In this document: positions 1-10,300 of the stretch, piece by piece
How positions within the stretch are numbered: position 1 is the first letter of the stretch
Layout of the letters: each line of letters begins with the position of its first letter
NCBI GenBank assembly: GCA_004335635.1
Contig: QAXH01005661.1
Span: 1 to 17,922, forward strand
From: Chloromonas sp. AAM2
Lineage: Eukaryota > Chlorophyta > Chlorophyceae > Chlamydomonadales > Chlamydomonadaceae
Length of the DNA stretch: 17,922 nucleotides
Direction of reading: 5' to 3'
Notes under the pieces: model-generated
The model's input: the letters and a program-made list of their open reading frames with translations, nothing else
Told to the model about the DNA's origin: nothing
Databases searched by the model: none
Made by a program: the position numbers and the translations under genes

Positions 1-818
1 GAGCCTCTCTCTGCTGCAAACAGCTATCAAACCACTGAGAGGTCCACACAGCTAAGAGCCATGACAAAAGCAGGAGGCTGGCAAGCCACACGCACCCTGA
101 ATCAGTTTGCTCGGGGCCAACGTACATGGAGGTGGGCAGGAAAGCTCATGCTTAACGAGTTACACAACTGCAAGGTGCTTGTGTTGGCCAAATTGCACCT
201 GCTCATCTGCACTGCGAGGTGCGTGGGATATGACGATGATTTGCTGTTCCTGCTTTAGGCGTGCTGGACGACCCAAAAACAGAGAGAAGAATGGGCTTAC
301 AGTCCAGGACTGGAGAAGGGAGGTGTTCATGTGAGTCTACAGAAAGGAAAGCACGAGAGAAAAAAGAATGTTACACGTATCACGTACGTGAAAAGGACTG
401 TAACACATGTCAGCGGGACTTGTTACCAGCCCACCTACTAACATACCATACAGCAGGGCGCAAACATGTCCAGAATACATAATGCCTCCAGTCTTCAGAA
501 ATACCGTCTTTCCAAACATCAAGAAGAAAAAAAAGCAAAAGTACAGTGTGTTGTGATGAATTGAAACGACTGTTTCTGTAGGTCACGTGCAGGGAGGGAC
601 TCCACCCCGTCTGACCTACATGTAAAGGGGATTATAACGCACTGCAATTGTAATGGTTAATTTCCTGTATCTACAAGTTTTCCATCATGTTTTGCAACTC
701 AAGGCATACAAGGCCTAAGCCAAGGCTACAAGGATATGTTTGACGCCGTTACGAAATGACCTCTTCTGTCCTCTTCTGTCCTCTTGTCAGCCCAGGTTAT
801 TCAAGGTGTACCACAGGT
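1..818. other. Left-edge region without a supported gene
   Basis: I see no recognisable protein here. The part next to 819 must hold the 3' untranslated region of the HSP20 gene, and a 10-bp unit (CTCTTCTGTC) is repeated about 2.7 times at 761-787 inside it. A possible internal exon on the plus strand lies at 259-330, flanked by an acceptor-like GCTTTAG and a donor-like GTGAGTC, but all three frames are open and none is recognisable. A perfect 10-bp palindrome, CACGTACGTG, lies at 381-390. The segment could be intergenic or part of a gene beginning outside the window. Confidence 0.5.
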
Positions 819-2030
819 CTATGCGGCAGTCTTGGCGGCACCCCCATTGGCTGCACTGGCGCCTGGTGCCTCGATGTGTGCAGTGGTGCCGGTCCCCGTC
901 ACACGAATGCGCTTGGCCTCGGTGCGCTTGGGCTCCTGGGGCTGCTTGGGACTGCACACAGGCACAAACAACAAGTGTGCGGAGCGAGTGAGAGACCGAT
1001 TAGTAACAACAGTAATTCATTGTAGAGTAAATAAGTAGAGCACATTGGCGCAACAACACTCGAACGAAACGTGCAGGAACTTGAAATGATGACGGGATTA
1101 CGAGCAGCTAAAGAAAGGACTGTATTGGGCTACTTATGGCAGACATGTACTGTTGAAATGGTCGGCACTGACTGTGAGCCGGTAGCCAAGGCAATGCGAG
1201 CCGCGATGGTGTTGTGCCAACCTCATCTACTCATCACTCTCCTGACCCCCCCCACCCACTCACATGCGCAGTGTGAGCACACCATTCTCCATGTTAGCAG
1301 TGATGGCGTCTGGGAGTGTGTCGTCAGGCAGCACAAAACTCCTGTGGAACAAAACAGGCAAACGAAAGGGGTAAGGGATGCGTATACTGTGTTAAGATGT
1401 GCATCGTGAAGGATTCAAGCCGTGCAACTCAGTTACATTGACGGGTGGGTGCAGGCCAGGCGTGCCAGTGCTTGCCTAGACAGTTTGATTGCGATTGCTT
1501 TGCAGCGAGGATTGAATGCAGAGCAGGGCTGATGGGCAAGAACCATGACACGTCAGATGCTATCGCTACATTAGCTAAATGCTTGCCTTGTGAAGCGGCT
1601 GAATGTGCGCTCTCTGCGGTGCATGCGCACGCCTGGCTTCTCATCCGTGGCCTCCTTGTGGTTACTCTTCTCGCCAGACACCACAAGCGTCTTCTCCCTC
1701 AACTCCACATGGATATCATCAGGGGACATGCCAGGAGCGTCTGCATGGTGAATCAGAGTAGTTAACATGCAGGCCATGAGGATAGGGCTCCAGAGTTGGT
1801 CATGAAAGCTGGGTTATCACAAGATGCGTGTATAACGCTGTACCTGCGACAATTGCGTAGTGGTCGCCGTGCTCCACAATGTCGATTGGGTGCCAGTTGG
1901 TGACCTGGCCACCCTTGGACGCCGCTGCCGCTCGGGGTAGGCTGAAGAGGGGCTCCATGGCGCGGGACATGCTGCGCTCAAAGTCATCCAGGAAAGGATC
2001 GCGGAAGCCGCTGAACAGGGACAGGGCCAT
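819..2030 (-). CDS. Small heat-shock protein, HSP20/alpha-crystallin family
   Basis: This is an ATP-independent holdase chaperone that binds unfolding proteins under heat or other stress. Exons are 2030-1844, 1740-1587, 1341-1264 and 951-819, giving 183 residues. The alpha-crystallin domain begins near W47 (NWHPIDIVE). It continues through DAPGMSPDDIHVEL (63-76), LVVSGEK (81-87), RRERTFSRFTRSFVLP (104-119) and the GVLTL motif (134-138). A C-terminal IRV at 155-157 matches the I-x-I/V anchor, followed by an Ala/Gly-rich tail. The start is the first ATG that gives the usual short N-terminal arm with an FxxF-like DPFLDDFERS. No targeting peptide is evident, so a cytosolic class is likely. Intron 2 has a GC donor (AAG|GCAAGC at 1586); reading through it instead hits a stop within six codons. 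The gene has a heat-shock promoter upstream. Family assignment is very sure; exact exon ends are well supported by frame. Confidence 0.95.
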
Positions 2031-2180
2031 TGATTGGTTGCGTTGGGGTGTGACTTGAAGACCGGGAAGGCGTGTGTTGGGTTGAGGTATGTGCGAATAC
2101 CCTGCGTTGGATACTTGCGATATATGTGCGTCGTCAATTCTGGAGTTTGTGTTTGGTGTCAGCTGCATCAGCGAGGTCTC

Positions 2181-2243
2181 ATATATACATCATTAGTGCC
2201 GAAGCTTCCAGAACTAACCAGTGTAATTTTCACTGGAACATTC
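2181..2243 (-). promoter_or_regulatory. Heat-shock promoter: TATA box and two heat-shock elements
   Basis: Upstream of the HSP20 start there is a three-pentamer heat-shock element at 2201-2213, GAAgcTTCcaGAA, matching the alternating nGAAn/nTTCn rule for HSF trimers exactly. A TATATAT box (2181-2187) lies about 13 bp downstream in the direction of HSP20 transcription. A second two-unit element, GAAcaTTC, is at 2236-2243, and a third, TTCcgGAA, lies further out at 2368-2375. By usual spacing, transcription would start near 2150-2157, giving a 5' leader of about 120-130 nt. Motifs are read directly; HSF binding and the start site are inferred. Confidence 0.85.
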
Positions 2244-3541
2244 GCAAGCAAACGCAGGAGAGGGTACCAGATGTTCGGATGCTCTGATGTGTCTGAACAG
2301 TGCGATACGTGTCTGCTTTGACACACTTGTTCCTGTCCAGCAGACTCCAGGGTTCGCAGGTAATCGGTTCCGGAAGCTACGCAACACGAGAAAATGAATC
2401 CAACCCTTGTGTTGTAGTGTGCTACGCCCCACTGCAGACTTCGCTATCATGTTCCCAGGTCTGTCGCTGACTGAAGCAGAGGGGTTGGATACAAAGCACC
2501 ATGTACTGTTATATATTATATATGATCCAGATATCGTGCATCTGTATCAGGTATCTAGATCCTCTTGATCAACGAAAACGAGTTTGGCACCCATGTCCGG
2601 ACCCATGCCCAGTCACCCATGGGGGTGACCACCAGGAATGGAGATTTTCACCTGATGGAGATGCCTGTACATGAGAGACAGGGAGCTGGCTGTGCAGGTC
2701 TCAAGACGTGGGATTAGGCAGCGGGGCGACCATGCAAATTAGGACCAGGCCCCACCATGCGCAAGCTCGGGTACGGTTGTGACCGGTGGCTTGACTTGAT
2801 TTACAAGGAGGGAGTGCACACCATGTAGCACGTCCAACGCAAACATCAACTACTTGCGCAAAAATTTTTCCTAGTAAAGGGGAATCTGACCGTGCCAGCG
2901 GGGCCACCCACCGTCAGGCGATCCTGCCCGTTGTTCATGCTGTTGTTTGAGTGGCCTGATGTTTGACTGACACACGAGGAAACTTCTCAGCTGGTGTTGG
3001 TAGTATTCCCACCACGTGGCAGTTGGAAAACGGAAAATAGGCACGGTAGTGATGAACTGCAGCATGGCCGACGGCTTCCTGCATAGCCGTGCACTGCAAG
3101 GAAAAGCATCAATGAGACATCCTGGTGAACCACGGACAACAGAGCAATTGCGCACAACAGACTGTGTTACTGAGGCCTGCTGCTCAACAGCACCTTCAGG
3201 TATCTCACGCCACGCTTGTCAGATCCAGATACACAAACAACTTGCCAGCACAACGCAGTAGTTGTGAGTGTGCGCATGCCTTAGCCAAGGTGTCAAAGAC
3301 ATGAACAATAAACAGGTAAGCAAGTGGGATCGCAGTGCAATCCGCTGAAGGACTGGGGCATTTCTGCACGTGAAGTCTTCACAATTCCGGCAAGTTGCAC
3401 AAAAAGACATCTGCCAGTTCTGGGACAATTTGACGGGTTCATGTGGTGACTGTTCATTCTATTGAATGATGGGAACTGTTTCTGCATGCTAGTCATATGC
3501 GCAAAGTGAGCAAGCCACTGAACTGTGGTCAAGCAAGTCTT
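2244..3541. other. Intergenic region, no gene seen
   Basis: No reading frame here resembles a known protein, and no chain of plausible exons could be built. Visible items are a near-palindromic AT stretch (ATATATTATATAT, 2511-2523), a seven-bp-stem hairpin GTCACCC/GGGTGAC at 2612-2629, an AAAAATTTTT palindrome at 2860-2869, and the left arm of an inverted repeat at 3395-3432. Part of it is likely the distal upstream region of HSP20. Confidence 0.5.
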
Positions 3542-3902
3542 GGGCAATTGAGGACCGGATCGCTGGGCAATTGAGGACCGGATCCCTGGGCAGTTCTTTT
3601 GAAGCCTTGCAACACCACTTACACATGGTGCTCAATGGATCAGCAGACTCGCAAAAGTGTCACACAAATCACCACGACCAAAAGAGACTACTGTTGCACA
3701 CCTTGGTTTGGTGGGCAGGAGTACACCAAAGGCTTACACAAAAGCTGATACAAGGAGTAAGCAGCGGAGCGCACAGGCGTACATTGCCAGAGCATTTTTT
3801 CAGTGTACAGTTTAATCCTTGGAAAATTTTATTGCAGTGTCATTGTAAGAAAAGAAGTATTCACACAAACTGTCCCAGAACTGGCAAACTTCTTTTTGGC
3901 AA
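3395..3902. repeat. Inverted repeat pair, possible small transposon remnant
   Basis: The segment 3395-3432 and the reverse complement of 3866-3902 match over about 38 bp with four mismatches and one single-base gap. The shared core includes TGTCCCAGAACTGGCA followed four bases later by TCTTTTTG. The arms are about 430 bp apart. This could be a terminal or subterminal inverted repeat of a non-autonomous element, or two unrelated insertions of one dispersed repeat in opposite directions. No transposase and no clear target-site duplication were found. Confidence 0.55.
3542..3587. repeat. Tandem repeat, two 23-bp units
   Basis: Units at 3542-3564 and 3565-3587 differ by one base; each starts GGGCAATTGAGGACCGGATC. 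A truncated third unit (GGGCAGTT) follows at 3588. It lies between the arms of the inverted repeat at 3395-3902. No coding or regulatory role can be seen. Confidence 0.9.
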
Positions 3903-3984
3903 CCATGCAGGTATTAAGGACGCACTCTCCTGCAGCTGAACTCCAGTAAGGTTTCACTTAAATCCTGCAGCTTAAGTTAAGTCA

Positions 3985-4345
3985 GCCTCTGACATCAGAA
4001 GCAGTTGTATGTCGAAACCGTAAGAAATGACTCTTGCCCACTGGGCACGTTTCCTGAAAATGCTACGCTTCTCAAGGCTCGGTCCTTTCAGACTGTATCA
4101 CACGGTCCTTTCAGACTGTATCACACGGCGCCCCGGTTGCTGTGACAAGTCAACAGGCAGGCATGGCAATCCGCTCACGCACTCCAGCTAGACTTCGGCG
4201 AGCCTCTGACACGTGCGTCCAATCGCTAAGCACTGGCCGCCCACACCGCATGATTCTTGCCCACTGGGCACAGTACTGGACTACTTGACACGTGTATCTG
4301 CACTACCCGCTCGCACAGCCTAGGTCCTTCCAAGTTGTAACACAG
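3985..4345. repeat. Diverged direct duplication (offset about 220 bp) with an internal 23-bp tandem repeat
   Basis: Three landmarks recur in the same order. GCCTCTGACA is at 3985 and 4202. The palindrome-containing TTGCCCACTGGGCAC is at 4034-4048 and 4257-4271. A GGTCCTT(t/c)CA...TGTA(t/a)CACA block is at 4104-4126 and 4323-4345. Offsets are 217, 223 and 219 bp, consistent with one old duplication that has diverged. In the left copy the last block is itself doubled exactly (4081-4103 and 4104-4126, 23 bp each). The right copy lies just beyond the stop codon of the reductase gene, probably in its 3' untranslated or flanking region. Confidence 0.75.
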
Positions 4346-4368
4346 TTCTTCTCATCAAAACAGCAATC

Positions 4369-7300
4369 TCACGACCAGATGTCCCTGACGTATCGCTTGT
4401 CCTGCTGCGCCATACGAGTGAGCGTGGCGGCTGCGTCCGTTTCACTGAGGCCCCCATGTGCAACCAGCACTCCCTGCAGCACTGCATGCACCTGCTTGGC
4501 CATGCTCATGCCGTCACCACACACGTACACGTACGCGCCCTGGTTAAGGATGAGCGGTGCGAGCGCAGCACCATCTTCACGAATCAAGTCCTGGACGTAC
4601 ACCTGCATGGGCCAGCACAATTCGACTTTGGTGTCTGGCTGCTACGGTACGCCTTTGACGGCTAGAGACTTAGCCAGGCGTCTGATAAGCAGGCAGACAG
4701 TGGCGTATTGCGTGACAATAAGTAACACGTTTTGGCTATGTTTGTGGCATGCAGATGCCATGCCTCTGACAAGAAGGTAGGTAAGAATAAATCACAACCC
4801 ATGAGCTCCGTGCACTGTACTGCGCCTACCTTGTACTTGCCAATTAAGCTCCGCTAAGCCGTCACCTAGTCTTGCTGACAGCACTGAGCTAGTTAGTTTA
4901 TTCCGCAGCCCACATGCCTCACCTCCTAGAACTTACTTGGACTTGTTGTTCTTAGGCACCGCCCAAAGCCCTGCCCTGCCGCTTGTCAGCCCCCTTCCCA
5001 CCTTGTGTTCCTGTGCCCTGCTGAACGCCGTGCGCAGGTGCCCCAGCGCGCCCCGCGCCTGCATGCCCTCCAGGTCCTGCCGGTACAGGTAGTCCTCATC
5101 GGGCCGGCGGCAACCAAAGTACAGCCAGCTGTCGCCCACAGGCTGAGAACCCTGAGTCACGCACAGCACAGTGTGCCATTGTCTTAGCACCGTGAAGTGT
5201 AGCGCCAGGTGTCAAAAACAGATGCGGGAAACCACAGCTACAACACATCTTCAACAGAATATTGCTGGAAGCTTGTGCAGAATACAAGCACAGTTAAACA
5301 GGCATTGAGCCAAACACACAGTGTTTGAATTCCAGTTCCATACCCATCATAATCATAGCTGTTGGTCGTAATCAGTGCTGTGTACAGTATGTTGGCTATG
5401 GCGAGACCGTGTGCGAGTCGTACTTTGTATGCCGCAATGGCCGCCTGCCTCTGCAACAGGAAGCCGCGGAAGGGCGCCACGCCCGTGCCCGGGCCGATCA
5501 TAATGATGGGTGCCGACAGGTCTGACGGGTGCTTGAAGAACTCAGCCCTGGACACACAGGCCATGCCGCACTGGTGATGATGGGACCATCCGGGATACGA
5601 TAGAGTGAGGTGTGTGCGTGATAGAACACCAGGAGCTGTGCATCGGCAAGCATGTGTGTGTGTCCTGCGCCAAATGACAGTCTGCATTAGACCTCTGTCT
5701 TGCAGGATGACAGGAATGTGCCGAGGGCACTGTCAGTTGAAGCGACATGACACAGGGTGAGAGGCAATACTCGTGATGACGAGTGACAACAGAAAGACAA
5801 GATACAGACATTTGGCACATCAGGCTTGGCACATCAGGCTTGGCACATCAGGCTTGGCACATCAGGCTTGGCACATCAGGCTTGGCACATCAGGCTTGGC
5901 ACATCAGGCTTGGCACATCAGGCTTGGCACATCAGGCTTGGCACATCAGGCTTGGCACATCAGGCTTGGCACATCAGGCTCAGATCACTGTTGAAAAGAA
6001 AGCACACGATGCGTCCAGCAGCGTTGCACAAAGCAACCTCCTCTATGTGACAGGGAGCCGTCCCAATTCCAATGGGTTTCAGTCCTTTCGACCGCATTCT
6101 GTAATCTTGGCTTCCGTCCTTGCTTCCGGCTGATACATTACCGTTGCATTACTGTGTGCCAACGTTGCTTAACGCATTACAACATCACATTACGTTGTGA
6201 TATCCGAATTACGCTAGTGATTACGAGATGCACTCCGCTTGGCTGATATATACCGCCACGCCTTGTCTGTGCCTGGGTACAGAAGTCTATCCGTGACTAA
6301 GGGTTCGTCTCCTTCCTGGCTCTTTGATCTAATCAAGTCATATCAACCCAGCATCCGTGTTCTCCGCAATCACTACCGTTCACACTCTACCCCACCTACC
6401 CCCTGGTAATTCCGCAGCATGGCAAGCAACCATACCTTTTAAGGTGCACATCCAGGTGCAGGGGCTTGGGGGGTGGGGCGCCCGCCAGCAGGGGCTGCAC
6501 CAGCCAGTCCAACCAGCAGGTGGCCACGCCCGACCGGGTGCCGTACCGCGTGTTGAAGCGCACAACGCTTAGGGCCACCTAAAGGGGCGGGTTCAGACAT
6601 GTGTTCGCGGCGTCAGTCAGCTGCAGTTTTCAGCTGTGAATACAAATGCTGAAGCAGGCAACAGAGCCTTTTGCTCTACCGTCCCACTTGACCCCATCTG
6701 CTGTCAGCCCCAATTCCTTCAAACAAGCTCAACAGGCAACAACCAATGCTTCCACCAAGTGCCAAGCGTTGAAACTTCTACAAATCCAGACAGCACACAA
6801 CAAGGTACAACTCTTCACAATCTGCAGCTTATGGAGTCGGATTCCGGGAGTGACCTGGCGATTTATCACCGTCACCCTGAACTCGTGACAACAGAATACT
6901 CGCAGAATAGCCGTTCTTTTGCTCACTGTCATGCTTTCACTCTGCCGATAGAGCGCCTGCACCCGCTGCACCCGCTTCTCTGACCTGAACCTTCTCCAGT
7001 GCGCTCGGCATTTCCTGCGTGCCCTGAACAACAGAACTACCTTACATAGCCGTTCCTTTCCTGCCGCCCTTTCCTGTCACCCTTTCGCCCCGCTGATACA
7101 AATTTACCAACACCTACTGCGCCCACTTCACTAACCTGAACTTTGTTTGGAGTGCAGGCAGGTGCGCTCGTGATGGAGTAGAGGCGAGGCATGAGGGGAG
7201 GGAGCGCGCCCAGCAGGGTTGTGAGTGTGGGCTGGCAGGTGGGGAAGCGCTGTAGCAGGCCCAGCAGGGAGGGCTGGTGGTCAACAATCTCGTGGGTGTA

Positions 7301-10300
7301 GGCTTCACGACCTGGGAGCAACACACGTAGGAAGACAACGCATAAGACTTGAACTGTAACTGCTGATGGCAGACTACTTCAATGGCCTCAAACAGTGAGT
7401 GGATATGGCATAACATAGGAAACCTGGCAGATGCATCCATTTGGACCACCAACACAGATAGGCGTATGCAGGTCAGCCCATGCTGACCCCGTGCACCCTA
7501 CCCGCTCGCGCCGTGAGGAATGTGAGAGTTCGTTTCTCCGCTGCATCACTGCAGTGCTCTGCCAGTGCCCGCAGCACGCTCTTGCGCTGCGGCCCCCCCG
7601 TCAGATCCAGGCAGCGGCTGAAGGCCCAGCCCAGAGAAAAGCTGGAGGGAAGGTGTGCAGGCAGCGCCTACAGCAATGCACAACAAGGTGCAGCAAGGCT
7701 GTGATGTACATCTGTATACCCATGAGGCCATCACATGCAACTGACAGCAAGGTCAAGCAGAATACAGGCAACAAGCTTCACACAAGGGACTGCTGGGCTG
7801 TGGCGTAGGACAGCTGCACTTGGCTCCAGCCAACTGCAAATAGTATGCCCTAACGAGATGATTCCAGGTAAGCGTCCCAAAACAGCGACCAGCGAGCAAA
7901 CAACCGCTTCGGTCAACACTAATACTTGCGAAGCACATCATGGCATACCATGCCTTCTTCGACAGGGCTGATGGTGACGACTGTGGCTGCGTCCAAACCC
8001 AGATGCTGAAGCGTCTTTTGCACGAGCTCAGGACTGCATATGGTGAACAAGGAAGCAAAAGCGAGTACATGTGCGCATCTACCAAGAGCAGCACAGCGCC
8101 GTCTCAACAGGCTCAATAGAGACAGCCATTGTGGGTGAAAGCGGAAACAATGGAACTGATGATTAATGGCATCAGCGTGATGTTGCAACGTACAGCCAGT
8201 TGAAAGCTTGATGCCAAACTCGCAAACCTTGGCTGGCAAGAGCGCACTCCATGCCTGTTGTCACACAAACAATCACACGCTAAAGAGTGACCAGAGCTAG
8301 TTACTCAAGCACCAACCATGGAGCCAACGGCAACCTACAACATCTGGTTACAAGATGCAGCCTATGCGGTGCATCAGACGCTCAACCTGCTTTAGCTGCT
8401 AAGGAAGCCCTGTGTGCTTGTAGTCACACATAATTTCCGATCCGCAGGGTACTGACTACGACTGGCAGAACCCACTCGTGCGGTCAATTGATGCGCAATT
8501 CGCAAGCCTTGGCTGCCCAGAAAGCCCTGTGTGCATGTGGCCCTGCGAAGGGTCACCCACTAACAATGACAGAAGCCACTCACTCATTGCATGGCGTCAC
8601 ACCGATGGAGTCCCCTGCTTCCCACGGCATGCCCGCCCCAGTCACGTCCACTTCCACATGCAGCACTCGCCGCTCGGACCAGCTGGCCGTCTCACACCTG
8701 AAATGATGGATGACACAACAACCAGCGAAACCAACAGCAATGAGATAGAGCATTGAGGCGCAGCAGGATGGAAATTTCCAGGCAACATGACAAGGTGCCT
8801 GCTTAGATGAGCATGTCCATGCAAAGATGGGGCATTGCAGAAAACATGGCATTGTCAGTGCTTTGACAAGATTTTAACCAGGTTAACTCTTCCAGCTTTC
8901 AACATCTGCCCGACCTACATGACCACCATTGATGCGGGTGTGCATTGATTGATCAGTGGTTGTCTTGGGCAAGCGTGTGCCTGTGCCTACCTAGCATCTG
9001 TGACGGCCGCATGGAAGGGAGCAGCGGGTGAGTACATGCCCGCTGGGTCGCGGTGTTGAACCGCCTCGGCGCCGGGGTGTGACGCCTCAGCAGCCAGCAC
9101 CTGACGAGCACAGAACACAACACACACGGTGTTATGGGCCCTTATTAATGGGCATGCAAAAGCCAAACATCATATACCAAAACGTACATGCCTTACAACG
9201 TCTATGTACATACCGCCAACGACCAGCAATCATCTGCAATTTCCAGCTACCAGCTCTCCCTAATCTGTTTGCTGCAACCAATAGCAATGCGATTTTGGGC
9301 GATTCTTGCTGGAGGCATCATATGCAAGAAACGTATGGACACAGAGCGTCGTGAAGCACCCAGCCCTCACCTGCCGTGTCTGTGCAGCATCTGCTGTGGC
9401 GACTGCAATACGTTCCGGCTGCAATGCTGCAGCGCCCTTGAGGTCCACGCCTTCAGGCGCCAACCCGCCCACCAGGCCGTACGACTGAACAGACACGCAC
9501 ACACAGGGGCAGGGACAGGGGGGCAATCAGTGTGCGCGAAGAGACTGCTTGCCGACAGCTGTGCCAAAGCCGACCACTTGCGTTTGTGCTGACCGGCTGA
9601 ATCGCATGATACAAAGTAACAGTAAAACCTGTGTACCTTTTCATCGTTGATGGGTACAGTGTGCATTTCACGCTTAGGATGTGAGGAGCCGTCAGCCTCC
9701 ACTACAGAGGAAAGGTCCACCTGTCGTTCAAAGATCAAAGACTAAAGATGAAAAACAACAGCTGATTTGCACAACCTGGCTCAATTCCTATGTCATGTTA
9801 TGATGATGCAGCACGTGTAGAAAGCTGATACGTCCTGCCACTGCAGCCAAATGTGCCGTACGTGATGCATGTGTGGCCGAACTCTGCTTACGTTGGACAC
9901 AGCTTTGGCCAAGGCATCCGCACGGGCCGCCTGAGCCACAGCCGGGCCAGGCAGTGTGGGGGTGGGGGCGGGCGGGGCTGAGCCGTTGGCCGGAACGGCC
10001 ACCACCTCCACAGCCTGCGAACAGGATCCAGGCGGACAGACAAGCTGGTAAGGAGTGTGCCGCCAAGTACGAGTTAGACCGTGAATGTGCATGCAACAGT
10101 TGCAGAGGATGCAAGGCAAGGCAATGTCTGTGGTGGCGCTGATGCAAACCCCAAGCAACAGTTGATAAGATGAACAGCCAGCCGACCTGCCATGCCTCAC
10201 GCCTGACTTGCCTCTTGCAGTGCTTGCGCATGACCCTTTTGGCAAGACCGCTGTAACCATCTCAACCACATGCAGCACCCCCAATCGACCTCAAAGTACA

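Noticed and set aside
1405..1430. GGATTCAAGCC near 1411 as a possible tRNA T-arm complement
   Set aside because: The reverse complement lacks the invariant TTC of the T-loop and there is no matching acceptor or D-arm.
3293..3939. Similar peptides (NCPRTG...LF...AGI) in minus-strand frame 3293-3547 and plus-strand frame 3571-3939, suggesting a repeated protein domain
   Set aside because: The similarity comes from the DNA inverted repeat itself. Mismatches show no bias to third codon positions and neither frame resembles a known domain.
5773..6133. Open frames reading through the 14-bp repeat, giving a repetitive 14-residue-period protein
   Set aside because: A 14-bp stop-free unit is open in all plus-strand frames by construction. 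The frames have no recognisable flanks and lie antisense within a reductase intron.
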